From Tous-C4FEB sp044356555 (lineage in GTDB: Bacteria > Verrucomicrobiota > Verrucomicrobiia > Opitutales > Opitutaceae), in assembly GCA_044356555.1 (NCBI GenBank), contig JBIKWB010000012.1, positions 1 through 64,000 of the forward strand: 64,000 bases of DNA, in the 5' to 3' direction. The number at the start of each line of letters is the position of its first letter. The first letter of the stretch is position 1. Of the stretch, positions 46,315-53,903 are shown one piece after another. Position numbers and translations under genes: made by a program. The notes below the pieces were generated by a model. It was not told the DNA's origin and ran no database searches. It saw nothing but the letters and a program-made list of their open reading frames with translations.

Positions 46315-47811
46315 TCAGGGGCCGGCGGAGGCATCGAGGCCGGGGGCGCGGAGGGCGGTGCCGGTGATTTTTTGGAGGGAGTCGCCGAGCTCGACGCGGA
46401 TTTCGGCGGCGGCGGCGGTCAGGCGGGCGACGACCTCGGGGTGAGCGGCGGCGAGGTCTTTCGATTCACTGGGATCGGTGTCGAGGTTGAAGAGGGAAAG
46501 CGGGAGTTGTTCGACGCGGTAACCGTGGCGGGTGGCGATGCCCTCGACTCCTGATTGCGTGATGGAGGTGGGAGCGAGCTTGCCGAAATTGGACGGCTTG
46601 CCGGCGCGGCCGGGCTCGGCGGCGACGGTGATGTAGGGATGCGCGAAGTGAAGTTTCCACGGGCCGCTGCGCACGGCGTGCAGCGCGGTGCCGGAGTAGA
46701 AGAACATCGCGTCGTGCGGAGCGCGGGCACCGGGCTCGCCGAGGAGCAGGGCTTTCGCCGAGCGTCCGTCGGTCTTGAGTGTCGGGGCTTTGCCACCGAC
46801 GAGTTCGGTGAAGGTCGGCAGCCAATCGAGCGCCATGAACGGCGTCGCAGAGACGCGCCCCGCCGGCACGCGGCCGGGCCAGCGCGCGAGGCACGGCACG
46901 CGGACGCCGCCCTCGAAGACGGTGAGCTTGCCCTCGCGCAGCGGCAGCGCGGAACCGGCATGTTCGCCGTAGGAGAGGAACGGGCCGTTGTCGGACATGA
47001 ACACCACGAGCGTTTTCTCGTCGAGGCCGAGGCGCTTGAGCGTGGCGAAGAGGTCGCCGACGGCGGCATCGAGTTCTTCCATCACGTCACCGTAGAGGCC
47101 GGCGCCGGAGCGACCCTTGAATTTCTCCGAAGCGAAGATCGGGACGTGGGGCATCACGTAGGGCAAATAGACGAAGAACGGGCGGGCGGCGTTGCGCTCG
47201 ATAAAGCTGATCGCGCGGGCGGTGCTGCGGGCGGTGAACTGCGATTGGTCGGGGTCGAGCTCGATGATTTTTTCACCGTCGTAGAGCGGGAGCGGCGGCA
47301 TTTCCGGCGCGAGCGACGGGTGGTATTTGGAGTTGTCGTTGGAGTAGGGGATGCCGAGCCATTCGTCGAAGCCGTGGCGCAGCGGGTGAAACTTGAGGCG
47401 CGTGCCGAGGTGCCATTTGCCGGCGCCCATTGTGGCATAGCCGCGGGCCTTGAACATCTCGGGCATGGTCCACTCGGTATCGGCGATGCCGTCGCGGCTG
47501 GTGTGATTGTAGGCGCCCTGCATGCCGAGACGGTTGGGGTAGACGCCGGTCATGAGCGCGGCGCGCGAGGCGGTGCACACGGCTTGGGCGACATAGTGCT
47601 GGGTGAAACGCGTACCCTCGGCGGCCATGCGGTCGAGGTGCGGGGTCTTGAAGCCCCGGGCACCCTGGGTGCCCATGTCGGCGTAGCCCATGTCGTCGAC
47701 GACGATGAGAATGACGTTGGGCGGAGCGGGCTCGGCGGCGCGAGCGGTCGTGGCGGAACAAGCAAGAAAGAGAGAAAGAGCGAAGGTTAGAAGTAGGGAG
47801 GAACGGGGCAT
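46315..47811 (-). CDS. S1 sulfatase, arylsulfatase A/GALNS-like, CTASR site
   Basis: The start at 47811 gives a signal with LFLACS near residue 18, a weak lipobox. Motifs: VDDMGYADMGTQGARGFKTP, C79-TASRAALMTGVYPNRLG, GAGKWHLGTR, GFDEWLGIPYSNDNSKYHP, YVMPHVPIFASEKFKGRSGAGLYGDV and SDNGPFLSYGEHAGS. It belongs with 22013 and 32219. The open frame to 48249 is antisense to the neighbour and not coding. Spacing to the next sulfatase is 18 bases. Confidence 0.93.
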   Translation of the reverse strand: MPRSSLLLTFALSLFLACSATTARAAEPAPPNVILIVVDDMGYADMGTQGARGFKTPHLDRMAAEGTRFTQHYVAQAVCTASRAALMTGVYPNRLGMQGAYNHTSRDGIADTEWTMPEMFKARGYATMGAGKWHLGTRLKFHPLRHGFDEWLGIPYSNDNSKYHPSLAPEMPPLPLYDGEKIIELDPDQSQFTARSTARAISFIERNAARPFFVYLPYVMPHVPIFASEKFKGRSGAGLYGDVMEELDAAVGDLFATLKRLGLDEKTLVVFMSDNGPFLSYGEHAGSALPLREGKLTVFEGGVRVPCLARWPGRVPAGRVSATPFMALDWLPTFTELVGGKAPTLKTDGRSAKALLLGEPGARAPHDAMFFYSGTALHAVRSGPWKLHFAHPYITVAAEPGRAGKPSNFGKLAPTSITQSGVEGIATRHGYRVEQLPLSLFNLDTDPSESKDLAAAHPEVVARLTAAAAEIRVELGDSLQKITGTALRAPGLDASAGP

Positions 47812-47882
47812 GGGGGAGATGGTTAGAAGGGGGACAGCCGAGGCGAGTTGAAGGAAGCGGTGCGCGGGAAGCAGGAACGTGG

Positions 47883-49376
47883 TCAGCGGATTTTTTGGTC
47901 GGGTAACTCCTGTTTGATGCCGGCATCGAGCGGCATCCGATCGTTCTGCGACGTGAGGCCGACTTCGAGCATCACCTTGACGAGTTCCGCTTGCAGGTCG
48001 CGCACAACCGCGGCGTAGCGTGGCCGGTCGATCAGGTTGTGCCGCTCCTCGGGATCGAATTCGATGTTGTAGAGCTCGGCCTTGTGGCGGTCGGGGCCGC
48101 CGTCGCCGTGAGGTGAGCGTGTGTATTTCCATGACTCGGTGCGCACGCTGCGGACGTTGGGGGTGTAGGGGAACTGCTTCTCGTAGTTGTAATGGTAGAG
48201 CCAGGATTTTCGCCACGTGTCGTCGCCTTGTTGCACCAGCTTTTTCCACGACCGCCCGTGGATGCCGGTGAGCCCGGGCGCGCGGGCGAGTTCGAGCAGG
48301 CTCGGGGCGACGTCGACGGTGAGTACCTGCTGATCGACGATTTTCGGGGAGGCGACGGGCGTCAGGCCGGGGAAACGCACGATCTGCACGATGCGGATGC
48401 TGGGTTCGTGCGCGGTGCGCTTGTCCACCATGCCGTGCTCTCCGTTGAGGATGCCGTTGTCGCTCATGAAAACGATGATGGTGTTGTCCAGTTCGCCGCG
48501 CGCGCGGAGCCGTTCGTAGAGGCGGCCCACGCTGTCATCGACCGAGAGAATCGTGCCCCAATAGGCGCGCGTCATCGCTTCGAAGTCCTTCACTGCGGCG
48601 GGCGAGTCGTCGGGAAATTTCTTCCGCCAATCGAAGAGCGGCCCGTAGATGCCGTGCCAGGTGTTGAGCCGCTCGCGGATCCAGGAGGGTTTGTCATCGA
48701 GCATGAACGCAGTCTCCGGATAGGGCACGCGGACGGAGTCGAAGGCCCTTTCGTATTTCGGCTCGGGGAGGTAGAAACTATGCGGTGCTTTGTGGCCGAT
48801 CATCATGAGCCAGGGCTTGCCGTCCCGCGGCCGGGAGAGCCACTCCTCCGCCATGTCGGTGACGACGGTGGTGTAGTAGCCTTTGACGACCTCGCGCTTC
48901 TGGCCGTGGAAATTGAATTCGGTGTCGAAGTATTTTCCCTGCCCTTTGTGGGTCACGAACCAGTTGAAGCCGGGGCGCGGATCGTCGTTGTTCTCGCCCA
49001 TGTGCCATTTGCCGAAATAGGCGGTGTCGTAGCCGGCGGCCTGCAGCACCGCAGGGAAGCTTTTCAGCCCGGTGGGATATTCCGTGAAGTTATTGGTCAC
49101 GCCATGCGCGTGGGCGTAGAGCCCGCTCAGGATGCTCGCGCGGCTCGGCGAGCAGAGCGACGTCGTGCAAAACGCGTTTTTAAAATGCACGCCTTCCCGC
49201 CCGAGGCGATCGATGTGCGGAGTCTTAAGGTGCTTGTTGCCGGCGAGGCCGAGCGCGTCCCAGCGCTGGTCGTCGGTCAGGATGAAAAGGATATTGGGCG
49301 AGCGGTCCGCGGCGGCGAAAGCGCTGGCGGCGAGGGAGACGGCGAGAACGCGGAGGAGTGATCGGATGGGGGGCAT
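47883..49376 (-). CDS. S1 sulfatase, N-sulfoglucosamine-sulfohydrolase-like group
   Basis: Signal peptide 1-22. LTDDQRWDALGLAGNKHLKTPHID precedes C75-SPSRASILSGLYAHAHGV. FGKWHMGENNDDPRPGF, IGHKAPHSFYLPEPKYE and SDNGILNGEHGMVDKRTAHEPSIR resemble a broad group that includes heparan N-sulfatases and plant/bacterial 'sulfatase' paralogues; the substrate call is tentative. WLYHYNYEKQFPYTPNVR near residue 410 is typical of the group. It starts 29 bases after the previous stop. Confidence 0.92.
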   Translation of the reverse strand: MPPIRSLLRVLAVSLAASAFAAADRSPNILFILTDDQRWDALGLAGNKHLKTPHIDRLGREGVHFKNAFCTTSLCSPSRASILSGLYAHAHGVTNNFTEYPTGLKSFPAVLQAAGYDTAYFGKWHMGENNDDPRPGFNWFVTHKGQGKYFDTEFNFHGQKREVVKGYYTTVVTDMAEEWLSRPRDGKPWLMMIGHKAPHSFYLPEPKYERAFDSVRVPYPETAFMLDDKPSWIRERLNTWHGIYGPLFDWRKKFPDDSPAAVKDFEAMTRAYWGTILSVDDSVGRLYERLRARGELDNTIIVFMSDNGILNGEHGMVDKRTAHEPSIRIVQIVRFPGLTPVASPKIVDQQVLTVDVAPSLLELARAPGLTGIHGRSWKKLVQQGDDTWRKSWLYHYNYEKQFPYTPNVRSVRTESWKYTRSPHGDGGPDRHKAELYNIEFDPEERHNLIDRPRYAAVVRDLQAELVKVMLEVGLTSQNDRMPLDAGIKQELPDQKIR

Positions 49377-49405
49377 GGGAAGGGGTGAACGTGACGGGCT
49401 GGGGC

Positions 49406-50914
49406 TCAACGAACCTGACCTTGCTCGCGGACTTGGGCCAAGAGGCGGGTCAATTCCGCGACCTTTTCGGGGTGGCTCGCGTAGAGATTGTTTTTCTGAC
49501 CGAGGTCGCGGGCGAGGTCGTAGAGTTCGCCGGGGTGGTCGTTTTTCGGGTAACCGTTTTCTTCGTTTACCCAATCGGGCACGCGGGAATGTGCGCCGGT
49601 TTTCGCGGCGATCAGGACCCAGTTCTCGTGCCGGATCGCATAGGCGTCTTTGAAGGTGTTGTGCACGATGGTGCGGCGGGGCCCGGGCGCGTTGGTTTTC
49701 CAGACCGGCAGCAGGTTGTAGCTGTCGGGCGCGGCCCCGGCCGGCACGTCGGCTCCGATTGCGGCTGCGAGCGTGGCCATGAGGTCCACCTGACCGACCA
49801 GAGCATCACTCACGCTGGCCGCCGGCACGACCCCGGGCCATTTCACGATGAACGGCACGCGATGTCCGCCCTCGTAGATGTCGCGTTTAAGCCCGCGCAA
49901 CGGGCCGGAACTGCGGTGCTGGAACTTGCGGACGCGCTCATAGGCGTAGTGCTCGGCACCGTTGTCGGCGGAGAAAATGACGATCGTGTTCTGCGCGAAC
50001 CCGTGCTCCTCCAGCGCGCGCAGAATCCGGCCCACCTCGGCATCGGTCTGCACCATGAAATCCCCGTAGCCGCCCGCCTGCGACTTGCCGCGATACTCCT
50101 CGGTCGGGACGATCGGGGCGTGCGGCGAGTTGAAGGGCGCGTAGAGGAAGAACGGTTCGCTCCGGCCCTTCTGCGCCGCGATCCAATCGACGGCCTTCCC
50201 GGTGATGTGCGGGACGACGGCGTGGAAGTCCCAGCCCGGCGTCATCGGTCCGGGCCGCGCCTCCCAATTGCCCTCCGCGGTCTGGGGCGTGATCTTCAGC
50301 GGGACGCTGGGATGGGTGATGACGCGGTCGTTTTCAAACCAAGCGTAGGGCGGGAAGTTCGGGACATCGTCGCCGAAGTAATAGTCGAAGCCGTGCGCGA
50401 GCGGTCCGCCGGAGATGGGTTTGGACCAGTCAAAATCTTCGGGCGCGTAGATTTTGTCCGGACCTTTTTCGGCGGCCTTTGGTTTCGCGCCGGGCTTCAG
50501 GATGTCGTTCCAATTCCAGCCCAAATGCCATTTGCCGACGCACGCCGTGCGATAGCCCCGCTGCTTCAAAATTTCGGGCAGGGTGATCTCGGCCGCGTCG
50601 AGGGCCGGCGGGCCGAAGGAATTCACGATGCTGTGAAACTTGCGCCAGTGAAACCGCCCGGTCAGGAGCGCATAGCGGCTCGGGGTGCAGATGCCCGAGG
50701 AACTGTGCGCGTCGGTGAAACGCATGCCCTCGCGCGCGAGCCGGTCGAGATTTGGGGTGGGGATCTTCGAATCGGGATTTTGGACGCCGAGGTCGCCGTA
50801 GCCCATGTCGTCGGCGTAGAGGATGACGATGTTGGGCCGTTCGGCCGCGGGCTTACAGACGGTCGCGACGGCCAAGAAAAGAAACGTAGCGGGGATGCGC
50901 AGAAGACGGTTCAT
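49406..50914 (-). CDS. S1 sulfatase with CTPSR site
   Basis: Signal peptide to about residue 24 (ends near TVCKPAAE, not a good lipobox). YADDMGYGDLGVQNPDSKIPTPNLD, C76-TPSRYALLTGRFHWRK, VGKWHLGWNW, YAPFNSPHAPIVPTEEYRGKSQAGGYGDF and SADNGAEHYAYERV are in order. A 50-residue loop (about 130-180; GAKPKAAEKGPDKIYAPEDF) lies after GKWHLG. It shares the CTP[TS]RY site with 35098 and 43306. The open frame to 51223 is not used. Confidence 0.93.
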   Translation of the reverse strand: MNRLLRIPATFLFLAVATVCKPAAERPNIVILYADDMGYGDLGVQNPDSKIPTPNLDRLAREGMRFTDAHSSSGICTPSRYALLTGRFHWRKFHSIVNSFGPPALDAAEITLPEILKQRGYRTACVGKWHLGWNWNDILKPGAKPKAAEKGPDKIYAPEDFDWSKPISGGPLAHGFDYYFGDDVPNFPPYAWFENDRVITHPSVPLKITPQTAEGNWEARPGPMTPGWDFHAVVPHITGKAVDWIAAQKGRSEPFFLYAPFNSPHAPIVPTEEYRGKSQAGGYGDFMVQTDAEVGRILRALEEHGFAQNTIVIFSADNGAEHYAYERVRKFQHRSSGPLRGLKRDIYEGGHRVPFIVKWPGVVPAASVSDALVGQVDLMATLAAAIGADVPAGAAPDSYNLLPVWKTNAPGPRRTIVHNTFKDAYAIRHENWVLIAAKTGAHSRVPDWVNEENGYPKNDHPGELYDLARDLGQKNNLYASHPEKVAELTRLLAQVREQGQVR

Positions 50915-50994
50915 AGCGAAAGAGGTTTTGGGGAAGCGTGGGGCGAAGGCAGGATGATCGCCGTCGCCGAGGATCGGGGCAACGGCGGGTTGGT

Positions 50995-52401
50995 TTAGTC
51001 GCGGTCGGGGCGGCGTGGGGCGAGCGGAAAATCGGGGTTCTCGGTGCGGGCGGAAGCGAGCAGGGCGGTGAGCCGGGCGGCGATCTCGGGTTGGGCGGAG
51101 GCGAGGTTTTCTTTTTCGCCGATATCGTCGCGGAGATGGTAGAGCTCGACCGGCCGATTGGCGGCGGCGCGGTAGAGTTTCCAGTCGCCCTCGCGGACGG
51201 CCTGTTGCGGGGCGGATTCCCAATAGTGGTGGGGGCGGCGCGGCTGGGGCGCGGCGGTGCCGAGCAAGGTCGGCACGATGGAGACGCCGTCGATTTCAGT
51301 CGGCGGACGCGCGCGGGCGAGTTCGGCAAAGGTCGGCGCCATATCGGCAAAGTCCGAGACGAGATCGGAGGTGCGTCCGGGAGCGATACGGCCGAGCCAG
51401 CGCGCGATGAAAGGTACGCGAATGCCGCCTTCGTAGAGGGTGAACTTGAGACCGCGCAACGGGCCGGCGCTTTGAAAAAATTCGGGGTCTTGGCCGCCGG
51501 CGGTGATCGGGCCGTTGTCGCTCGTGAAGATGATGAGGGTGTTTTCGGAAAGTTTGAGTTCGTCGAGCAAGTCGAGCAGGCGGCCGATGTCGCGGTCGAG
51601 ACGGGTGATCATCGCGGCGCGGACGGCGCGGGGTTCGCGCTGGGGGGCGTAGGTTTTGCCGCCGGGAAATGGTTTGGGCTCGGGCCAGCGGTCGCGATAC
51701 TCGGCGAGTGAATCGGCGGGGACCGCGACCTCGGCGTGCGGCGTCGTGAAGGCGCCGAAGAAGAAAAACGGGCGGTCTTTATTTCGGCGGATGAAGTCGA
51801 GCGACTCGCGCACGAAGAGATCCTGGGAATACACGGCGCGGCCGCCGGCGGCGTTCTCGGGGATCTCGACGCGCTGGCCGTTTTTCCAAAGGTGATCGGG
51901 GTAGTGGGTGTGGGCGTGGGTCTGGTCGATGTAGCCAAAGAATTCGTCGATGCCTTGGGCGGCGGGTGCGCCCGTGCTGCCGAGTTCGCCGAGGCCCCAT
52001 TTCCCGACGGCCCCGGTGGCGTAACCGGCGGCCTTGAGGGCGGAGGGGAACGTGCGGTCGGTGGCGCGCAGGGGAAGTTTGCTGTTGGCGCGGATGGGGG
52101 CGTGGCCGCCATGCAGGCCGGTGAAGAGGACCGTGCGTGAAGGCTGGCACGAGGGCGCGCCGGCGTAGTGTTGGGTAAAGCGGATGCCCTCCTGCGCCAT
52201 GCGGTCGAGGCGGGGTGTGCGAATGAGTTTCTGGCCGTAGCTGCCGAGGTCACCGTAGCCGAGATCGTCGGCGAGGAGATAGATGATGTTGGGTGGGCGG
52301 CTGGCGACCGCGGAGGGCGCCGCGGCGGTCGCGGAGAATGAGGGAAGAAAAAAGAGGGCGAGCAAGAGGGCGGCGGATAGCGGGGCGGAGGGAGTGTTCA
52401 T
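50995..52401 (-). CDS. S1 sulfatase with CQPSR site
   Basis: Signal peptide to about residue 27. LADDLGYGDLGSYGQKLIRTPRLD, C85-QPSRTVLFTGLHGGHAPIR, VGKWGLGELGSTGAPAAQG (Gly in place of His), GAFTTPHAEVAVP, SDNGPITAGGQDPEFF and YEGGIRVPFIARW are in order. The GKWGLG and HGGHAPIR features define a recognisable subgroup. Its start codon overlaps the stop of the interrupted DUF1016 gene by four bases, so its translation may depend on that gene. Confidence 0.93.
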   Translation of the reverse strand: MNTPSAPLSAALLLALFFLPSFSATAAAPSAVASRPPNIIYLLADDLGYGDLGSYGQKLIRTPRLDRMAQEGIRFTQHYAGAPSCQPSRTVLFTGLHGGHAPIRANSKLPLRATDRTFPSALKAAGYATGAVGKWGLGELGSTGAPAAQGIDEFFGYIDQTHAHTHYPDHLWKNGQRVEIPENAAGGRAVYSQDLFVRESLDFIRRNKDRPFFFFGAFTTPHAEVAVPADSLAEYRDRWPEPKPFPGGKTYAPQREPRAVRAAMITRLDRDIGRLLDLLDELKLSENTLIIFTSDNGPITAGGQDPEFFQSAGPLRGLKFTLYEGGIRVPFIARWLGRIAPGRTSDLVSDFADMAPTFAELARARPPTEIDGVSIVPTLLGTAAPQPRRPHHYWESAPQQAVREGDWKLYRAAANRPVELYHLRDDIGEKENLASAQPEIAARLTALLASARTENPDFPLAPRRPDRD

Positions 52402-53858
52402 CGGACGGATTTTTTTCGGCTGGGAGTTTTGTCGGAGATGTCGGCCTCGTCGGCCCAATCGAGCAGTTTTTGGCGGAGAATTTCTTTGGAGGGCAGATAG
52501 AGTTGGTAGTCTTTGGCTTGGATGTTGGCGTCCTTCGGTAGGGTGAGCTTCACGATGGCGTCCTTCTTTTCTTTGCACAGCAGCAGACCGATGGTGGGAT
52601 TTTCGCCCGGTAGTTTCACCTCACGATCATAGTAGTTCACATTTACCCCGTGAGATAACCGGCGAGGCGCGACTTTATGTAACGTTTTCCCCAGGCGGTT
52701 TTGAGGTATTTCTCCCGCTTGGTAGCGTCGGTCTGAGTTCGACACGCTTCGTAGTAAACCAAATCTATGGGCAAGCGCTTTGCCGTGGAAGGCACGCGCC
52801 CAGCGTGATGCTCGGCGATCCTTCGTTTGAGGTCGCTGGTGTATCCGACGTAAAAGTTGCCGTCCGCTAAACTTCGAAGGACATATACGTATTGGTAGTT
52901 CATATCTCACGGGGTGAATCTGCATCTGGCCGAGGTCCTGATGGGTGAGTTTGTCGAGCTTAAGATCGATGACGACGTAGCAGCGCAAGAGCCGGTTGTA
53001 GAAAACGAGATCAAGGAAGTAGTGGTCGCCATCGAAGGTGAAACGCTTCTGCCGGGCCTCGAAGAGGAAGCCCTTGCCGAGTTCGAGGAGGAATTTTTCG
53101 AGGTGGCTGATGAGCGCGGATTCGAGGTCGGATTCCGAAAAACGGGTTCGATCTCTCAGGCCGAGAAATTCGAGGACGAGCGGTTCTTTGAAAAGATCCG
53201 CGGGCTTCGTGATGAGTTGGCCTTCGCGGGCGAGGCGCGTGATGCCCGCCTTGTCGCGGCTGAGGGCGAGGCGCTCGTAGAGGCAGGAGGCTTTTTGACG
53301 TTTGAGTTCGCGGACGTTCCAGCCGGAGTTGGCCGACTCGATTTCGTAGAAGCTGCGTTCTTCCGGGTCTTTGATGCCGAGCAGTTCCACGTAGTGCGTC
53401 CAGCTAAGGCAAAACGATGACGATCCGGATTTTTCAGTCGCTGCCTGAACAATTGCCGATCGGCCGGGCGCGGAGCGACTCTGTGATGAGGTCAGGCTCA
53501 ATTTTTCAGTCGTTGACTGAAGAATTTGAGCCCGCTCCTGCCACAAGAGGAAAAAGCGCCTCATGTTCGATAAATTCACCAGGGAGAATCCCCGCCCGAA
53601 CTCCGCCTCCAGTGGCGTGGAGAATTCCTTAAGCACTTCCGCGCCATACGCGGCCCGCTTCGCGCCTTTCTGCTCGTGCTCGACGATGCGGCGGCCGATT
53701 TCGAAATTGGTCATCACCTGAAACGTATCCACCACCGACGCCACGCCACGCCGGGCGGAGTGGATGAGGTCGCGGACTTCGACGATGAGCGCGGCAAGAT
53801 CGCCGGGTTTCGTTTTCGCGGTGGCGGTTCGTTTGGCCGGGGTGCTTTTGTTTTTCAT
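52398..53858 (-). CDS. DUF1016/YhcG-type PD-(D/E)XK nuclease with internal 93-residue insertion
   Basis: The N-terminal DUF1016_N helical domain (about 20-165) ends in SWTHYVELLGI. The PD-(D/E)XK domain follows, with Asp283 in FLDLVFYN and Asp298-x-Lys300 in VVIDLK as likely catalytic residues. After KLTHQDLGQMQ the family normally reads straight into MYVNYYDR. Here residues 314-406 intervene, translated from a mobile-looking segment, and normal sequence resumes at VNYYDREVKLPGENPTIGLLL. The insertion is exactly 93 codons and adds no stop, so a full-length 486-residue protein is possible. A 26-bp direct repeat (53429-53454, 53501-53526) encodes the linker around 112-148. Such proteins often accompany restriction systems; none is seen here. 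Confidence 0.88.
   Translation of the reverse strand: MKNKSTPAKRTATAKTKPGDLAALIVEVRDLIHSARRGVASVVDTFQVMTNFEIGRRIVEHEQKGAKRAAYGAEVLKEFSTPLEAEFGRGFSLVNLSNMRRFFLLWQERAQILQSTTEKLSLTSSQSRSAPGRSAIVQAATEKSGSSSFCLSWTHYVELLGIKDPEERSFYEIESANSGWNVRELKRQKASCLYERLALSRDKAGITRLAREGQLITKPADLFKEPLVLEFLGLRDRTRFSESDLESALISHLEKFLLELGKGFLFEARQKRFTFDGDHYFLDLVFYNRLLRCYVVIDLKLDKLTHQDLGQMQIHPVRYELPIRICPSKFSGRQLLRRIHQRPQTKDRRASRWARAFHGKALAHRFGLLRSVSNSDRRYQAGEIPQNRLGKTLHKVAPRRLSHGVNVNYYDREVKLPGENPTIGLLLCKEKKDAIVKLTLPKDANIQAKDYQLYLPSKEILRQKLLDWADEADISDKTPSRKKSVR
52641..52919 (-). mobile_element. 279-bp GIY-YIG element with 17-bp terminal inverted repeats
   Basis: The ends ATTTACCCCGTGAGATA (52641-52657) and TATCTCACGGGGTGAAT (52903-52919) are complements except for one base. 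They bound a complete GIY-YIG ORF whose ATG overlaps the inner edge of one repeat and whose last codons and stop are inside the other. The segment interrupts a conserved stretch of the DUF1016 gene with a length divisible by three. It has no transposase, and the nuclease itself is the only candidate mobility function. Confidence 0.85.
52643..52903 (-). CDS. small GIY-YIG endonuclease, nested out of frame in DUF1016 gene
   Basis: This 86-residue single-domain protein starts MNYQYVYVLRS. The GIY-YIG core is recognisable as YVYVL...FYVGYTSDLKRRIAEH, with the catalytic Arg in the DLKRR helix and a conserved KREKYLKTAWGKRYI tail. It is the UvrC/YhbQ-like stand-alone form, lacking a separate DNA-binding domain. 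It is read in a different frame from the surrounding DUF1016 gene on the same strand. Its first codons (ATGAACTAC) echo the host sequence just beyond the other end of the element (GTGAACTAC). Function is not established; a homing-type role is inference from context. Confidence 0.88.
   Translation of the reverse strand: MNYQYVYVLRSLADGNFYVGYTSDLKRRIAEHHAGRVPSTAKRLPIDLVYYEACRTQTDATKREKYLKTAWGKRYIKSRLAGYLTG
53429..53526. repeat. 26-bp direct repeat in DUF1016 linker
   Basis: Copies at 53429-53454 and 53501-53526 differ at three positions and are 72 bases (24 codons) apart. They encode the related peptides IVQAATEK and ILQSTTEK, so the linker between the two domains has grown by in-frame duplication. 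Confidence 0.7.
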
Positions 53859-53903
53859 GGGCAGGAGACCTCCGGATGAGGCGGCTCAACTCTCGTGGTG
53901 TGG

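Noticed and set aside
52398..53858. Frameshifted pseudogene for the DUF1016 gene
   Set aside because: The 93-codon insertion keeps the frame and both flanking parts are conserved, so a full-length product remains possible.
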